A stretch of 64,000 nucleotides of DNA from Lineus longissimus (GCF_910592395.1 NC_088316.1:8806001-8870000); one strand, 5' to 3'. Shown: positions 33,649 through 45,600, numbered from the stretch's first letter. Program-made: numbers and translations. Notes: generated from the letters alone by a model not told the origin.

Positions 33649-33828
33649 TTCCCCCCAAAATTAGCTTTTCCCTCCAAAAATTATTGGCAACCTTCTTCAA
33701 CCTTCTTCAACCTTTTACCCGAGAGGTTGCTGAAGTTTGCCACGTCTGAACGTTACAGGTAGGTTGCCACATATTGCTGGTTGCTAGAGATCGCCTGTAA
33801 AAGTTTGCTGTGTGTGTATCGGCATTAA

Positions 33829-34272
33829 GACAAAAGCGACCCGAAAAACTTCAGACCCCCAAGCCCTGAAATCATCATGGTCATGACCGGCCAAAAATCT
33901 ATTGATTTATGCCCTGGGTGTGGTCTTTTTGCCCTGCAAATTTCGAGTGAGATATTGGGAAAAAGTTGGTATGTAGCCTTCAGAAGAATTGGTGGCAGCA
34001 CCTGGCGGTAACTGTACTTTCAAGAACTTTACAAAGCGGCTGGGGTCACAACCCAAACAACGGTGCTGCTATGCTATCACCTGAAACTTAATGAAATCAA
34101 ATGATTGATTTGTCACTGACGTGGCTGTATTCTGCACTGCGACATTTGGCCATATATGCTCTAAAACCACGAATACAAGGAATGAGGCTCTGCTCCCATT
34201 CATTACAATGGAGGGGGGATTCTAAAACCTCAATATCAATTATTAAGTAAACGATAGATAGGCTCTCTTTTT
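33829..34272. other. No feature seen
   Basis: Unassigned sequence between the Harbinger element and repeat G copy 4. Confidence 0.3.
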
Positions 34273-34323
34273 AGCTCACCTCTTAGCAGAGGTGAGCTTA
34301 TCCCATACCGTGGCGTCCGTCGT

Positions 34324-34361
<38 letters not shown>

Positions 34362-35020
34362 CTTCGTCTGTTAGCAGGGCACGTTTCGTAACTGTAAGAG
34401 CTATTGAGTTGAAACTTAATACACATGTACCCTTATGTAATGACACCTTGGCGACCAAGTTTCGGTCTGATTCGTTTCATGGTTTGGCCACCAGGGGGCC
34501 AAACGTTAAAAGTGAAAATATGCAATATCTCCCTTAATAGTAGTCGGGAAATTTTGAAAAGAATATGGTAGGTACTTCTAGCAAAGGTGCATCATATATC
34601 CTCCGGGTTTTTGATTTGACCTCCTTTTCAAGGTCACAGAGGTCAAATGGTGTAAATTGGCCGTTAGGATGTAACGATGGCACGTTTCTAAACTGCAATG
34701 ACTATTGATACCAAATTTGGTACACATTTACCCCTTAGTCAGGTGATCTCAGGGACCGAAGTTTGGTCCAATATGATTCACCACTTGACAACCAGGGGGC
34801 AAAATCCAAAAACCTTAAAAATGTGATTATTCCTTAACTTCTTGCCCGATTGCCACCAATTTGATATCATGGGTACATCTAACCACCATACAGTATATGT
34901 CACACATGTTTTTAATTTGACCTTCTTGTCAAGGTCACAGAGGTCAAATGGCGTAAATTCGCCGTCAGGCCGTAACTATGGCACATTTCTTAACTGCAAT
35001 GACTATTGATCACAAATTAA
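34273..35020 (+). repeat. Dispersed repeat family G, copy 4, left part
   Basis: Opens with AGCTCACCTC...GAGGTGAGC and a (GTC)n tract at 34315-34363. At 35017-35020 it is interrupted at TTAA by the 8.8 kb transposon. It continues at 43852. The GTC tract gives poly-Arg and poly-Asp-like reading frames that are not genes. Confidence 0.85.
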
Positions 35021-35049
35021 CTGTCAATCCACGGTTGGACCATGCAAAA
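35021..35049 (+). repeat. Left terminal inverted repeat of the TTAA transposon
   Basis: Starts CTGTCAATCCACGG and ends GACCATGCAAAA. Mismatches to the right end fall at positions 1, 12, 15 and 17. Confidence 0.9.
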
Positions 35050-35652
35050 TCTGCAAAAAACGCTAAGGTGGGTGGTCAACGGATCTGCTTCATATTTTCA
35101 CCATATGTTGGCCCTGGGACATGATCATGGGCCCTGAAGTGATTCCACAAATTATCACGTGACAGGGAAGTTATGGGCAAAAAATTGTTACCATGTCATT
35201 CAATGCATTATCCCTTTAAATTTCTGACCAATTTGCTCAAAATATGGTCACCTTTGAAGATTTTTTTCCGCATTTTCAAGTGAAAGGATCTGACATTGCA
35301 TAGATGCAAATGAAAGTAGAGGTGTTTGGCAATTTTTTCATGCTTACAGTTTATTATTTATTTAAGGGGAACATACCCTACTTAGGCCCTTTTTAGCTGT
35401 CCTACCCCCAAAAGTTGCAAAATAGGGCTAACTTAGCGACATATAAAACGTTCTCCACAGGGAACTGGTTGACAGGGTATTTCTCAGAGCAAGTATGAGA
35501 TTTAGATCATTCAGTTGACACAATAAAATTTTTGTTCAGAGACTTCCATATCAAGTAAACAAGCTGATGAAGTTGGAAGATTTTAGGCCTTTTGGAGAAG
35601 CGGTTCCTCTTTTTGACAATAGGGGGCCCTACCGAAGCCGACAACAACAACA

Positions 35653-38600
35653 ATGGCGGCAAGCATGGCTGGAGAAAGTCAGGAGAAACTCTCACTAAAC
35701 TGTGGATTTTCTGATATTTCCCCTATATATCAGTGTGGTTTGATGAGAAAATATCCAAGTGATGTGTGTGTTGTGTTGCTGCAGCAGTGCAAAAAGAACA
35801 TTCAAGCTCATCTGAAGCGTCAAGATGTACCTTTGCTACATGCTGGTGTTCAGACAGAATGTGAGCTGATTGCCACTCGTTGTGGTTATTTTGACTTGTC
35901 CGATCCGGAACTAAAGATGAAAACCATATGCCCTATACATCGATACAGATTGGGCCTGAGCTGGGAGTCACCAAGGAAATACCAGCATCCCCTACATCCG
36001 ACAAGTTCCAAACGCAAGACTTTCCGTGGCATTTCTGCTACCACCAGTAAGCAGGTCCAGGAAAGATGGAATGTTTTCATGCCAATTGGCACTGGTAAGT
36101 GTACATACCGCTGGCTTTGCATCAGTTCAGTATGCATGGTTGTCACTGAGAGTATGTAAACATTGCTGTGGCCTTACTTCTTGACCTTGGATAGCGCGGT
36201 GCCACAGCACTTGCCTAGGGTAGGCCTACATGTAGGTCTAGGCATGGCAGGGTCTGTTGGAACTTAAGCTGCAGTTGTATGTCTTCAAAAAACGTGTCTC
36301 GAGATGAAAAAGTTTGCTTAGCCAAGGACGTGATAACACTCGGTGTGCACGAACACTTCCATGGTAGGGCCTAGAAGGTATGCAATGGTAGGGCCTAGAA
36401 GGGCATGCAATTGTGCATAAAAATGAGAAATTCAGTCCTGAGTGATCCCAAATCCCAGCCTTCTTCTCTTATCACTGGTTTAAATAAAGTTGTCATTTCA
36501 ATTTCAGGTATTTGTAGAGGCTGTAGTAATGGTCACAGAGAAGCTATAACACTGAAGCAGCACTCAAGTGGAATAGATTTATCACAGCCACAGGTAAACA
36601 AGTACATACAGGCCTACCGGTACTGTAGTGATATCCACAAGCTTAATTCTGATTGCATGAAGTTTCTGTGGGCAGGTGGGAAACCACAAGTTTTTTTTTG
36701 TCTTGGGACAGCGAATACCTAGCCATTCAACTTAAGTGAAAAAATGGACTGCTAACTATAACATGACGCTAACTATAACATGACCACAAACACCAAACTC
36801 TGTGCTCTTGAAATGTGTCTTGTCATGGTTTATAGTTAGTAAGTTATTCATCAGTAGCCTAAAGTTTTGTGCTTGAACTTGCCTATTTCCTCTTTCAGCC
36901 TGGCCCTTCCACATTCCATGCTCCTCCACAGCCAGACAGTGATGCATCGGAGACTGATTTGGATGTTCAGGTAAGCATACTGTGACCATATTTTGGCTGA
37001 TAATTTTTTTCTGATCACTGTACCAAAATACTAAATTTCATACCTTGATAATGAAGCAAGGTAGGTTCCAATCATTTGATTGTAGCTTGGCCAACGCTGT
37101 ATCACTTCACATGTAATTCACGATCCATGATCAAGTATCATGAATTGGTGGAACACATATTCTACTAAACTAGCTGACATCTTGTATGCCTGCATCATCA
37201 GTAAAATTGGGAACTTGCTCTTTTACTCTTTCAGTCTGGTGGGCCTTCAACGCCAGAGAGTACTGGACAGGCAGAGAGTGATACATCTGGGACTGACTCT
37301 GATGTTCAGGTGAGCACTTCATAACTAAAGGAAAATGTATCGGTTCAAAGTATAACACAGCATAGATATTCTGTGATTGTGGAGTGAAGTTCCATTTCAC
37401 ATGGTCATGGTTGATCAACACTAAGTTTACAAGTAAAACCTACACTATATTGCCACATATACATGTAGTTCACAATCACTGATCAAAGTTGTGAAATATA
37501 CTGACATATTTGTACAAGTAATCGATGCATGCGTACCCCGTTTCTGAAAAAACACATACATTTCCTTTCAGCCTTCTGCTTCTCGTACTGGTACTACATG
37601 TGGTGAAGGATTTGTGGAGGTGTCGAGTGCTGGTCACAAAATTCACTCGGATGTACAGACCGTTGAAGAGTTATCTTCAGATTCAGACATCATCAAAACA
37701 ATGATGGTGAGATATCCTAATATGTTCTTGCTCTTCCTGAAGTATGCAGTCAATGTCTTCACTATTGAACCATGAAGTTCATCATTGTGTGCATGTTTGG
37801 GTCTATGTAGCCTTACCGGAAAATAAGTGATTTTATTTACTAGAAACATGTAACGTTGATCAATATTCGGTGACATGTCCATTTTCTTTCCAGTCTCCGC
37901 CCCAGCCATCGAGTAGTGGGAGCTCTCCTAGTCCACCCTATGCTATGGAGGTTGATGCATCATGGGCACCAACGCCTGCCCCTCGACAAGTGAAACTCGG
38001 TGGACTCAACACCTTTCTCCAGTACGGAGGTTATGAACCTGTTGAAGGCCGTTTGCTAAAACCTATCGAAGAGTGTGGAGGTAGCACCGTCAGACTATAC
38101 ACACAGAAGGCACGTGAAGCAATCAATTTGTCGTTAAACTGCCTTGCACCTGGTCAAGAGGAGGCACTACTGGAAAGAGTCCTGCAGAAAGAGAAGAAAG
38201 GGGTGTCTCCAGAATCTGAGTTGGCTGCTATTGTCAAGTGTTATGAAGATTCCAAGTCATGGTACACGAAGAGGCAATTGCTTTCAATCATTGCTGAAGG
38301 CAGGACTAAAGAACAACTCCAGGTATTATCATTATTATGCTTTTGTTTGTGTCCACCTAATAGTCACAGGCTTGATGGTGAAATTTATTTTTGAAGATAT
38401 CCTAATCTTTGGCATCTTGACTTGACATACTCCTGAGACAACTTAGCCCTTTTTCACTGGTGCGACTCGCTTGATAGAGGTAATAGTACGTGTACGACAG
38501 ACAGTTAGTAATAATGAAGTACATAATAATTGACGTATAACCCCCTTGAAGCTGGATACTGCATCACACTCCACACAGTCGTGTGTTCGATATTGCAAAG

Positions 38601-41600
38601 GTAGATGATGCTTTGACCTCCCACATGGGTCTTGCTGAACAGGTTGCAATGATCCAATATCCTAGCTTGCAAAAAGAAAATGAATGAAATGATAAAAAGT
38701 ATGATTGTTCAGAGAATAATCATGTCTTTCTTTTGTAGGCTATGATACCAGGACTAACGGTTTACAGAATAGATCAGGCAAGAAAGCATGCAAAGGACAT
38801 TGGCAGTGGTCAACCAGTTTCTGTTGGGCCAATCGAGAAGTCACGTCTTGATGATGTTAAGGTCGATCACTTCCTGGACTTCGTCAGTCAACCAGAATTC
38901 CTTCAAGACGTAGCGTATGGAACGAAAACCATCAAATTGAGCCATGGGGAAAAACTAGAAATTCCTAACGTTGTTCGTTCCGTCATTTCATCGAGGATCA
39001 TAGATCTCTATCTGGGCTACTGTGAGGAAACTGGGTTCTCTTCGCTGAAGAGAAGTTCACTGTTCAGCATCATACAGGTGAATGAATGTTTTTGTGTCAA
39101 CTATCATTGCCATCATAGTAAAATCTGTGAAAGTTGTTTATTCTTCACCCATTCAGTTCTTTGTAAGTGAGTGGTTTATTGTTACCATGGTAACAAACAG
39201 TCATACATTTGGCTTCAGAGAGCAGATTTAGCTATCGATCATGGCTTGATGAAATAAGATGCTCTCTGTAGTAAAATATTTTTATGAGCTAAATATTAGC
39301 AGACACGTTGATCAATTGCTCCATCACACAGTACAAACACATCGAAAGAGAGCCCCGAGTCTGAATCTCAGATTTAGATGCCTTTGTAGTGTTCTATTCT
39401 CTATTTTTTACCCTCAGGTATGTGCGGCCTCCCAAAAAAAGTCTCTTGCCGGCCTAGATAATGTGGTTTCTGAGGGTACAGATGCATTCGAGACATTGCA
39501 TGAAACGATCAATACACTAGGAGAGTGTGGTAAGTTGACATTTGCCATTGACATTGATGATTTTGACAAGTTTCACTCCTGATTAAGATTTTGGCTGACT
39601 GCCATCAGTTGATCACACTTGTCTGTCCACTTTGATCTATTGTGCCCGAAAAGTTGAGGAGGGATTCGATTCAGGCCTATGAGAATCCCTCATTAAGTTT
39701 TAACATTTGCAGGGCACTCCAGTTCCTGGATTGAAGACAAGAAACGCAGACTGGATAAAGCCAAGCTGTACTTGAAGTCTGATTACAAAATGAATGTCCA
39801 TACAAGCAGCCGATGTGGAGACCACTGTATTCCCTTTGCCCTTGGTGGTCAGAGCCAGTGTGACCATGTTCATGACCTCTGCTGTGACCAGTGTGAAGAC
39901 ATGAAGTCTGTTTTGGAAGAAATTCAGCTAGCTGCATCTTCAGGAATTGTGAAGTACAAGTAAGTACTACTTGTATGTAAGTTTGTATGATCTGAACTTA
40001 TGAAGTTAGAAGTAGATGTTTTGGCTCCATGTGTGTGGGTGGGAAGTGTACACTGTACACTTAGTAAGTTATGAATTGATGGATTAATGGTCGGAGAGTT
40101 AGGACTTATACAGGTAATGACTAGGTTGTGAATTTGACTCTTGGAAGGATCACTTCTGATCTGTTTTGTCTCTGTCAGTGTCTTTTTCCAGTCAGCAAGA
40201 CACCTACCCAGTAACCCTACATTGTTCCATTCTTTGAATGGGGCATCAACTTGGTTACTTTACCTGTGTGTCTATGTACCGTAAGCCTGGGCAAACTGTA
40301 GGCCCTCGCCAAGTGGAGAGTACTTTGTGATTGACTCCTCCATGGAGAAATGTACCTTCAGGAACATGCACAATGTTATTTCTTTTTTTTACTCTAGGTA
40401 TCCTCAACAACAGGAGCAAGTTCAGTATGACATTGAAGTTGCTAAGGAACAGGTCATGAATTTGAAGAGCCATCTTCTCCGCCAAATATGCCAGGAGCAA
40501 GCCAAAACGGATGTACTGGACAAAATGACGCCATCACAAGCCCTTTTGACCATGGATTGGGCTATGAAGTTTCTGCCCAGTCGATTCAGAGAGGCACAGC
40601 AAGATTGGTATGGGAAAAAAGGAATCTCTTGGCACGTGTCTGCAGTAATAACTAAGACAACTGATGAAAAGTTTGAAGTGAGTACCACCACATATTCTTT
40701 GCAGACTTGCAGTATATTTACTTTATTGTACTGTAAAGTTGACCAGGAGCTATCACCATCCCCAAAGACAGGATTGTTATTTATTGCCTGAATATGGTCC
40801 CCTGAATATCAGTGTTAGCCTCAACAGCTCCTGATCATTGTATTACATCCCATGTGATATTTTCTTCCATTGATGTTGGTGACTGAGTCTTTTATACTTT
40901 CATTTCAGATTCACTGCTTCGTGCACCTTGTGCAGCAGTGCACCCAGAATTGGTTTGCTGTTTTGTCGGTTCTCGAGGCCACAATGGAAGAAATGAAGAT
41001 CCGCTTTCCTGACGTCAACGAGTTCTTCTTGCGGTCTGATAACGCGGGATGTTATCATTGTGCACCCTTGATACTATCCATCCCTGCTCTTTCATCTCGC
41101 TTGGGAATCAGGATTCGGCAGTATGATTTCTCCGAAGCCCAAGCTGGGAAAGACATTTGTGATCGCAAAATTGCCCCGATGAAGGCTCATATCAATCGTT
41201 TCGTTAATGAAGGCCACAATGTGACGAATGCAGTTGAAATGCATGCCGCTTTAAGTTCATATGGGGGTGTTCGAGGGTGTCATGTTGCTGCACTCGAAGT
41301 AAATGAGGAGGCAATGACTGACCGAATTGTGTGGCCTGGTGTCACAAAGTTCACGAATTTTGTCTTTGGTGACTCAGGACTTGAAGTGACTCAGGGGTAT
41401 AGAGTAGGAACTTCAAAGTTCTATTCCTACGATGAACTGTTGAAAAAGGCCATTGAACCACAAGGGGCAACAGACTTTGTCATTGTTTTGCCGTATTCGT
41501 CTCCACGTGTTGTGACTGGTACTCTACGGCAGATTTCATCGGTTGTGACCTGCACGGAAGTCACATGCAGGAAGACCTTCTCTACACAGGAAGCTCTCTT

Positions 41601-42114
41601 TGAGCACATCGCTCTTGGGAGGCACACTCCACAGGCAGGTTCTGACAAAACATTGGACACCATCACCAGAAAATGGGCAACCAAAGTGTCTGATATTGCC
41701 ATACATGTACAGAGCACAAGATCACACCAGCAAGCTGCAGATGAACAGGAAATGTCCTTGGCCACAGACGCTGTCACTCCAGGATGGGCTTTGAAGTCAA
41801 AAAAGCAGAGCAAGCGTTTTGCTCTCCCAGTAAAGGACTTTCTGTTCGAGGAGTTCATGCGTGGGGTGGACACAGGCAGGAAGGAAAATCCAAGCCTTGT
41901 AGCCAAAAAAATTAAGCTACGATTCCAAAAGGAGGACTGGCTCACAATGCAGCAAGTGAGCAGCTATTTTTCCCGCCTTGCTGCTCAGCAAAAGTGTGGG
42001 TCTCTGAAGAAGGGAACAGCTGACATCCACACTGATGAAGCTCACGAATTGGCAGATACCATGATCACACGTTCTAGGCAACGCGCTGAGATTATTCTTC
42101 AAGTCGATTTGTAA
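35653..42114 (+). CDS. Putative transposase of the TTAA element, 11 exons, 1140 residues
   Basis: Exons: 35653-36094, 36508-36593, 36899-36970, 37235-37309, 37572-37706, 37894-38322, 38739-39077, 39418-39529, 39713-39959, 40398-40677, 40909-42114. All introns are GT-AG and all phases agree; no stop interrupts the 3423 bases. Residues 90-160 hold a Cys/His cluster (TICPIHRYRLG, YQHPLH, ICRGC). Exons 3 to 5 are acidic low-complexity, each with a SDVQ or LDVQ at or near its end. Residues 598-624 form a second Cys/His cluster (CGDHC...CDHVHDLCCDQC). The likely catalytic core has Asp699 in TMDWAMKFLP, Asp783 in FLRSDNAGCYH, and Glu815 (or Asp821/824) in FSEAQAGKDICDRK, the spacing of an RNase H-fold nuclease. 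Residues 954-978 are a C-x4-C-x12-H-x5-H finger. It should cut and join the termini at TTAA. The catalytic reading is inference. Confidence 0.85.
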
Positions 42115-42582
42115 AGTTTGAACTCAGTTATCCACCATCGTGCGTGTATCCATCATTCTACAACGATATCATGCTGCTCGGCTGTCAGGATGTTTGTTAC
42201 AACATTATTCCTTGTCTCTAAGCATTCCCTTTCTTTACCACATGTCTGTATTGTATTACTCCAGTTTCTTGTCAATAACACACCTTCTAGATATTCAAGC
42301 TTGCATTCTAGTACCGCTGACTATTCTTCTTCTTGGCGTTTGATGACAGCTTCAAATTCTTTGGTCGGTCATGGTTTTCACTTTGCTGTCCGTGGTAAGA
42401 CTACTTTATGTAACACCACCTGATATGATTATCGATGCATGCCACTGCTGGCACTTTTGATGGACCTGGTTTTATGATTTGTGAACATGTATATTTTCAG
42501 AGATCTACTAAAGTATCAGCAAGCTCGCCTTATCCCTTTTTGATTATATGTCAGCGTAAATATGAGAAATCAACCATTTTTG

Positions 42583-42588
42583 AATAAA
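42583..42588 (+). terminator. Poly(A) signal of the transposase gene
   Basis: AATAAA 469 bases after the stop codon, inside the transposon. It is the first canonical hexamer downstream on this strand that I see. Confidence 0.5.
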
Positions 42589-43822
42589 TCTTAGGTTATT
42601 TTGCTATGAAACAAGTTTCTTCCTTCCTTGCAAATTGAACTAAATTTGAGGCATGTGGAATGTCCAATGCTGAGAATATTCTACGATCTAATAAGATCAC
42701 ATGAGAGTTGGACCAGCTTTCAGGATTCCATTATTCAGGACTCTATGAGTAACTCATTAGGGCAGGGTGGACACCATTCATGGCACCATGGTTGCATGGC
42801 TACAGAGACCAATGGCTTTGGCGAGAGAGACCCACAATCTCTATGGTGTATGAATCTATGGTGTACGAACCATTAGTGTCCAACTTGGTGAGATAAAGTC
42901 GTCCAGATGCTACGAAGAGAAAATTGCCAAAGCATACCCACCCTGCAACATGTAGGCCCCAACACACTATGCAACTGAATTTGTGTTCGGGAAATCAATA
43001 TTGGATTCATTAGCTGATATTGGCTCCTTAATCATTGGATGGAATGCTATGCCATGGCTCCACAGAAAAATTCTTGAAGCAGAAGTACATTGACACTCGA
43101 GATAGTTTATTGGGTCATGTAGAAATTAAAGTACTGTTACACATTACAAATGTACAATTGAACTTTGTTAGACAGAAATTAGATTTTTAAAACTAATCTC
43201 AGGTTAAGTTTCTAGAAAGTATGACTGCTTTTTGCTTCTTCCATTATTTGCTTTGGGGTGCTGTAGTTCAATGCATTACCAACAGGTGGCAGCACCAGGA
43301 AAAAGTTCGAAAATGTTCGAAAATTGGTCATCTTTACTCGGTCCCCACTCACAGACGGGATTCGTGAACTGTTTTTTTATTTCTGTTTCTGAAAGTGCTG
43401 GTCATGCCTAATATTTTGCAAGAGATCCCGTGATTTAGATCCCTGTGGAGAAATAGTTATGGCACCCGACACCTGCCTCCACAAAAATCAATGTTTGGGG
43501 TAAGGGGTAACAATTCGTCCATTTACTCCCTAATTGGGGGGTCATGTTTCATGAACTCCTTGATATAGATAGTCCATATCATAAAGTAGCTCCTTGTAAA
43601 GGGATAGTTTTCTAGGTCTTACAGTCTTCGTCAGAGGGGTGCTCAAAATTCGCCATTGAAATACTATGTGAGAAGGCAATTTGACGGCCAAATTAAGATT
43701 TTTGTTAATTACTCGGTAATTACTGAATGGTTTCGGCTAATATCCTACAGTCTTTTATCATTTGGTCATATATACCTCTCCACCAAATTTCATTGAATTC
43801 TGCTAACCCCCACCTTAGCACC
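42589..43822 (+). other. Non-coding 3' part of the TTAA transposon
   Basis: About 1.2 kb between the transposase gene and the right terminus, with no ORF of note. It may contain subterminal transposase-binding sites. Confidence 0.4.
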
Positions 43823-43851
43823 TTTTGCATGGTCTATCCATGGATTGACAC
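43823..43851 (-). repeat. Right terminal inverted repeat of the TTAA transposon
   Basis: Reverse complement starts GTGTCAATCCATGG and ends GACCATGCAAAA. TTAA follows at 43852. Confidence 0.9.
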
Positions 43852-44242
43852 TTAAGTACACATGTACCCCTTGGTCAGGTGATCTCAGGTACCGAAGTTT
43901 GGTGCGATCTGATTTGCCGTTTGGCCTCCAGGGAGGGGGCCAAATCCTAAATTCTTCAAAATGCCATTATTCCTAGTAATGACTTGCCCGATTGGCACCA
44001 ATTTTATATCATAGGTACATCTAATTCTAACAACCATTCAATGTGTCACCCGGGTCTTCTTTGATTTGACCTACTTTTTAAGGTCACAGAGGTCGAATGT
44101 ACTGTAAATTGGCCATTTTGGGGAAATTGTAATTGCTTGGACCTACATCAAACCTAACACTACATGACACAATACCATGCTCTTTATCCATCTTTCCTCC
44201 ACATGAGGTGAGCACAATGGCCCTGGCCATTTCATTTTAAAA
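43852..44242 (+). repeat. Dispersed repeat family G, copy 4, right part
   Basis: Resumes the unit broken at 35020: TACACATGTACCCCTTGGTC against TACACATTTACCCCTTAGTC at 34722. It ends GAGGTGAGCACAATGGCC, the usual right edge of the family. Confidence 0.85.
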
Positions 44243-44730
44243 GAAATGGGCCTACCGTAATAAGTGATGTTGATTTCGTTCACTGTCAATGTCAGCCAAG
44301 ATCAGGACAAGATTATAACACGTGCGACTCCATTGGCCCATGTCATTGATAAAAGATTAATACCTGACTTATTGGCCCATCCCCATTCAAACCATTGTAA
44401 CGATTGGGGGCGGAGCCTCATTCCTTGTATTCAAGGTTTTAGAGTATTTATAAAATTTTGGCCATTTTTTTCTGTGGACACTGCTCATCGGACTACATTA
44501 CATAATGCTCGATGACCCCATACATAACTACTGATGCTGGAATTTTGATTATTGAATACTGTGTGCAATTTGACTCTTTGCTAAATAGGTCTTGTTTTCT
44601 CACAATCCATCACTTCACTATTTTGTCAATATCTTCCAACTGAGGGGTTATGCTTGCTTTGGGATGCTTTTGTAAAACTTCTTTGTGCCATTATTGAAAT
44701 ATCAAAGGTAACTGTGATATTTTCTTGCAG
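44243..44730. other. No gene seen
   Basis: Intron sequence leading to the acceptor at 44730. Confidence 0.3.
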
Positions 44731-44863
44731 CTCACGGTGATCAAGGTACACGGACAGATAGCAGTAAATCTTCAGCTTGCATTAACCTGCTACCATCCTT
44801 CGGTCTTTCAAATGTTGGTCACAATGATCAAACTGTCATGACTGTGCAGGACAATACTATGAT
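44731..44863 (+). CDS. OFD1: Possible further OFD1 exon (d)
   Basis: Acceptor TTTTCTTGCAG and donor GTAAGT. Entering in phase 1, as exon c requires, it is open and reads AHGDQGTRTDSSKSS and then LLPSFGLSNVGHNDQ, leaving in phase 2. The composition suits the disordered C-terminal half of OFD1, but there is no diagnostic motif. The intron from exon c would be 16.2 kb. Confidence 0.4.
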
Positions 44864-45116
44864 GTAAGTATTCACCCAATAGTTTTCACCCAAAATATTG
44901 GGACAGCATGTGGTCTGCCCTGTCCCAGTGTATTACCATATTGAGTGCCTGACCTGGGTATATCATATAATGGTATAAATTAGCAACCGTGCAACCATTC
45001 CTCAGACATAGTCATCGCTGACAGAGAGAAGGTGCAGTTATATCAATACCTTTGGGATAACCAACCTAATGTCTTCTGGTGTCGGAGTAGTGGACTTTTG
45101 GTGAACTGTTTTGGTT
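44864..45116. other. No feature seen
   Basis: Unassigned sequence. Confidence 0.3.
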
Positions 45117-45600
45117 TTTAGCTGACCTGGGGGAGCTTATGTCATCGGGTCTTGTCTGTCGTCTGTGGGTTGGTCCGTGCATTCCTCGGTCCGTCCATCG
45201 TCGTTAACAAGGGTGGCAGGGCTGCTCACTGTTGAGTCAAGGAAGTTGAAACTTGGAGTGTGGAGGTCTTATGGCAACATGACTGACTTAAAAAATTACA
45301 GACATTTGACCTACTTTCTCTGCTTCAGGCGGCCATCTTTGAAAACCTTATTTTGGTAATATCTCATGAACGCTTATAGCTAGAACCATGACATTTTTAT
45401 TGTCAATACTTCTGATGAAACTACATGACATAATATACGGGTTTGATTTGACCTACTTTTGAAGGGCACAGAGGTCAAACAAAATTTTGGCAAAGTTGGC
45501 ACATTTCATCAATAATTGTGTCAAGGCCAAAAATCAAACTCGCTGCTTAGGTCACAAACCAAGCTGAGTCTAGAGAACTCACTGAAACATGCATCCTGGA
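45117..45600 (+). repeat. Dispersed repeat family G, copy 5
   Basis: Opens TTTAGCTGACCTGGGGGAGC, then GTCGTTAACAAGGGTGGCA and TGATTTGACCTACTTTTGA. More diverged than copies 1-4. Confidence 0.7.

Larger units (their letters stand above)
32856..33825. mobile_element. PIF/Harbinger element, internally deleted, 970 bp
   Basis: Termini are near-perfect inverted repeats (GATACACAC near the ends, then AGCAAACTTTTACAGGCGAT and TCTAGCAACC), flanked by TAA at 32853-32855 and 33826-33828, the 3 bp target duplication typical of this superfamily. Inside are the 5' parts of the two convergent genes of an autonomous element, joined head to head at about 33300. Confidence 0.85.
35021..43851 (+). mobile_element. 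TTAA-target DNA transposon, 8831 bp, unassigned superfamily
   Basis: The left end CTGTCAATCCACGG and the right end, read on the other strand, GTGTCAATCCATGG form an inverted repeat of 29 bp with 25 matches, continuing to GACCATGCAAAA. Beyond it, GCTAAGGTGGG is also shared. TTAA stands directly outside both ends (35017-35020, 43852-43855). The repeat G sequence to left and right joins without gap across the TTAA when compared with an uninterrupted unit at about 34690-34760. Inside is one 11-exon gene with an intact frame. Together these show a complete, probably recently active autonomous DNA transposon. Confidence 0.9.

Noticed and set aside
34276-34537. ORFs with poly-Arg on both strands
   Set aside because: Produced by the (GTC)n tract in repeat family G.
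35021-43851. piggyBac assignment on the basis of TTAA alone
   Set aside because: Termini lack the CCC-type start and the protein lacks the motif pattern and size usual for piggyBac.
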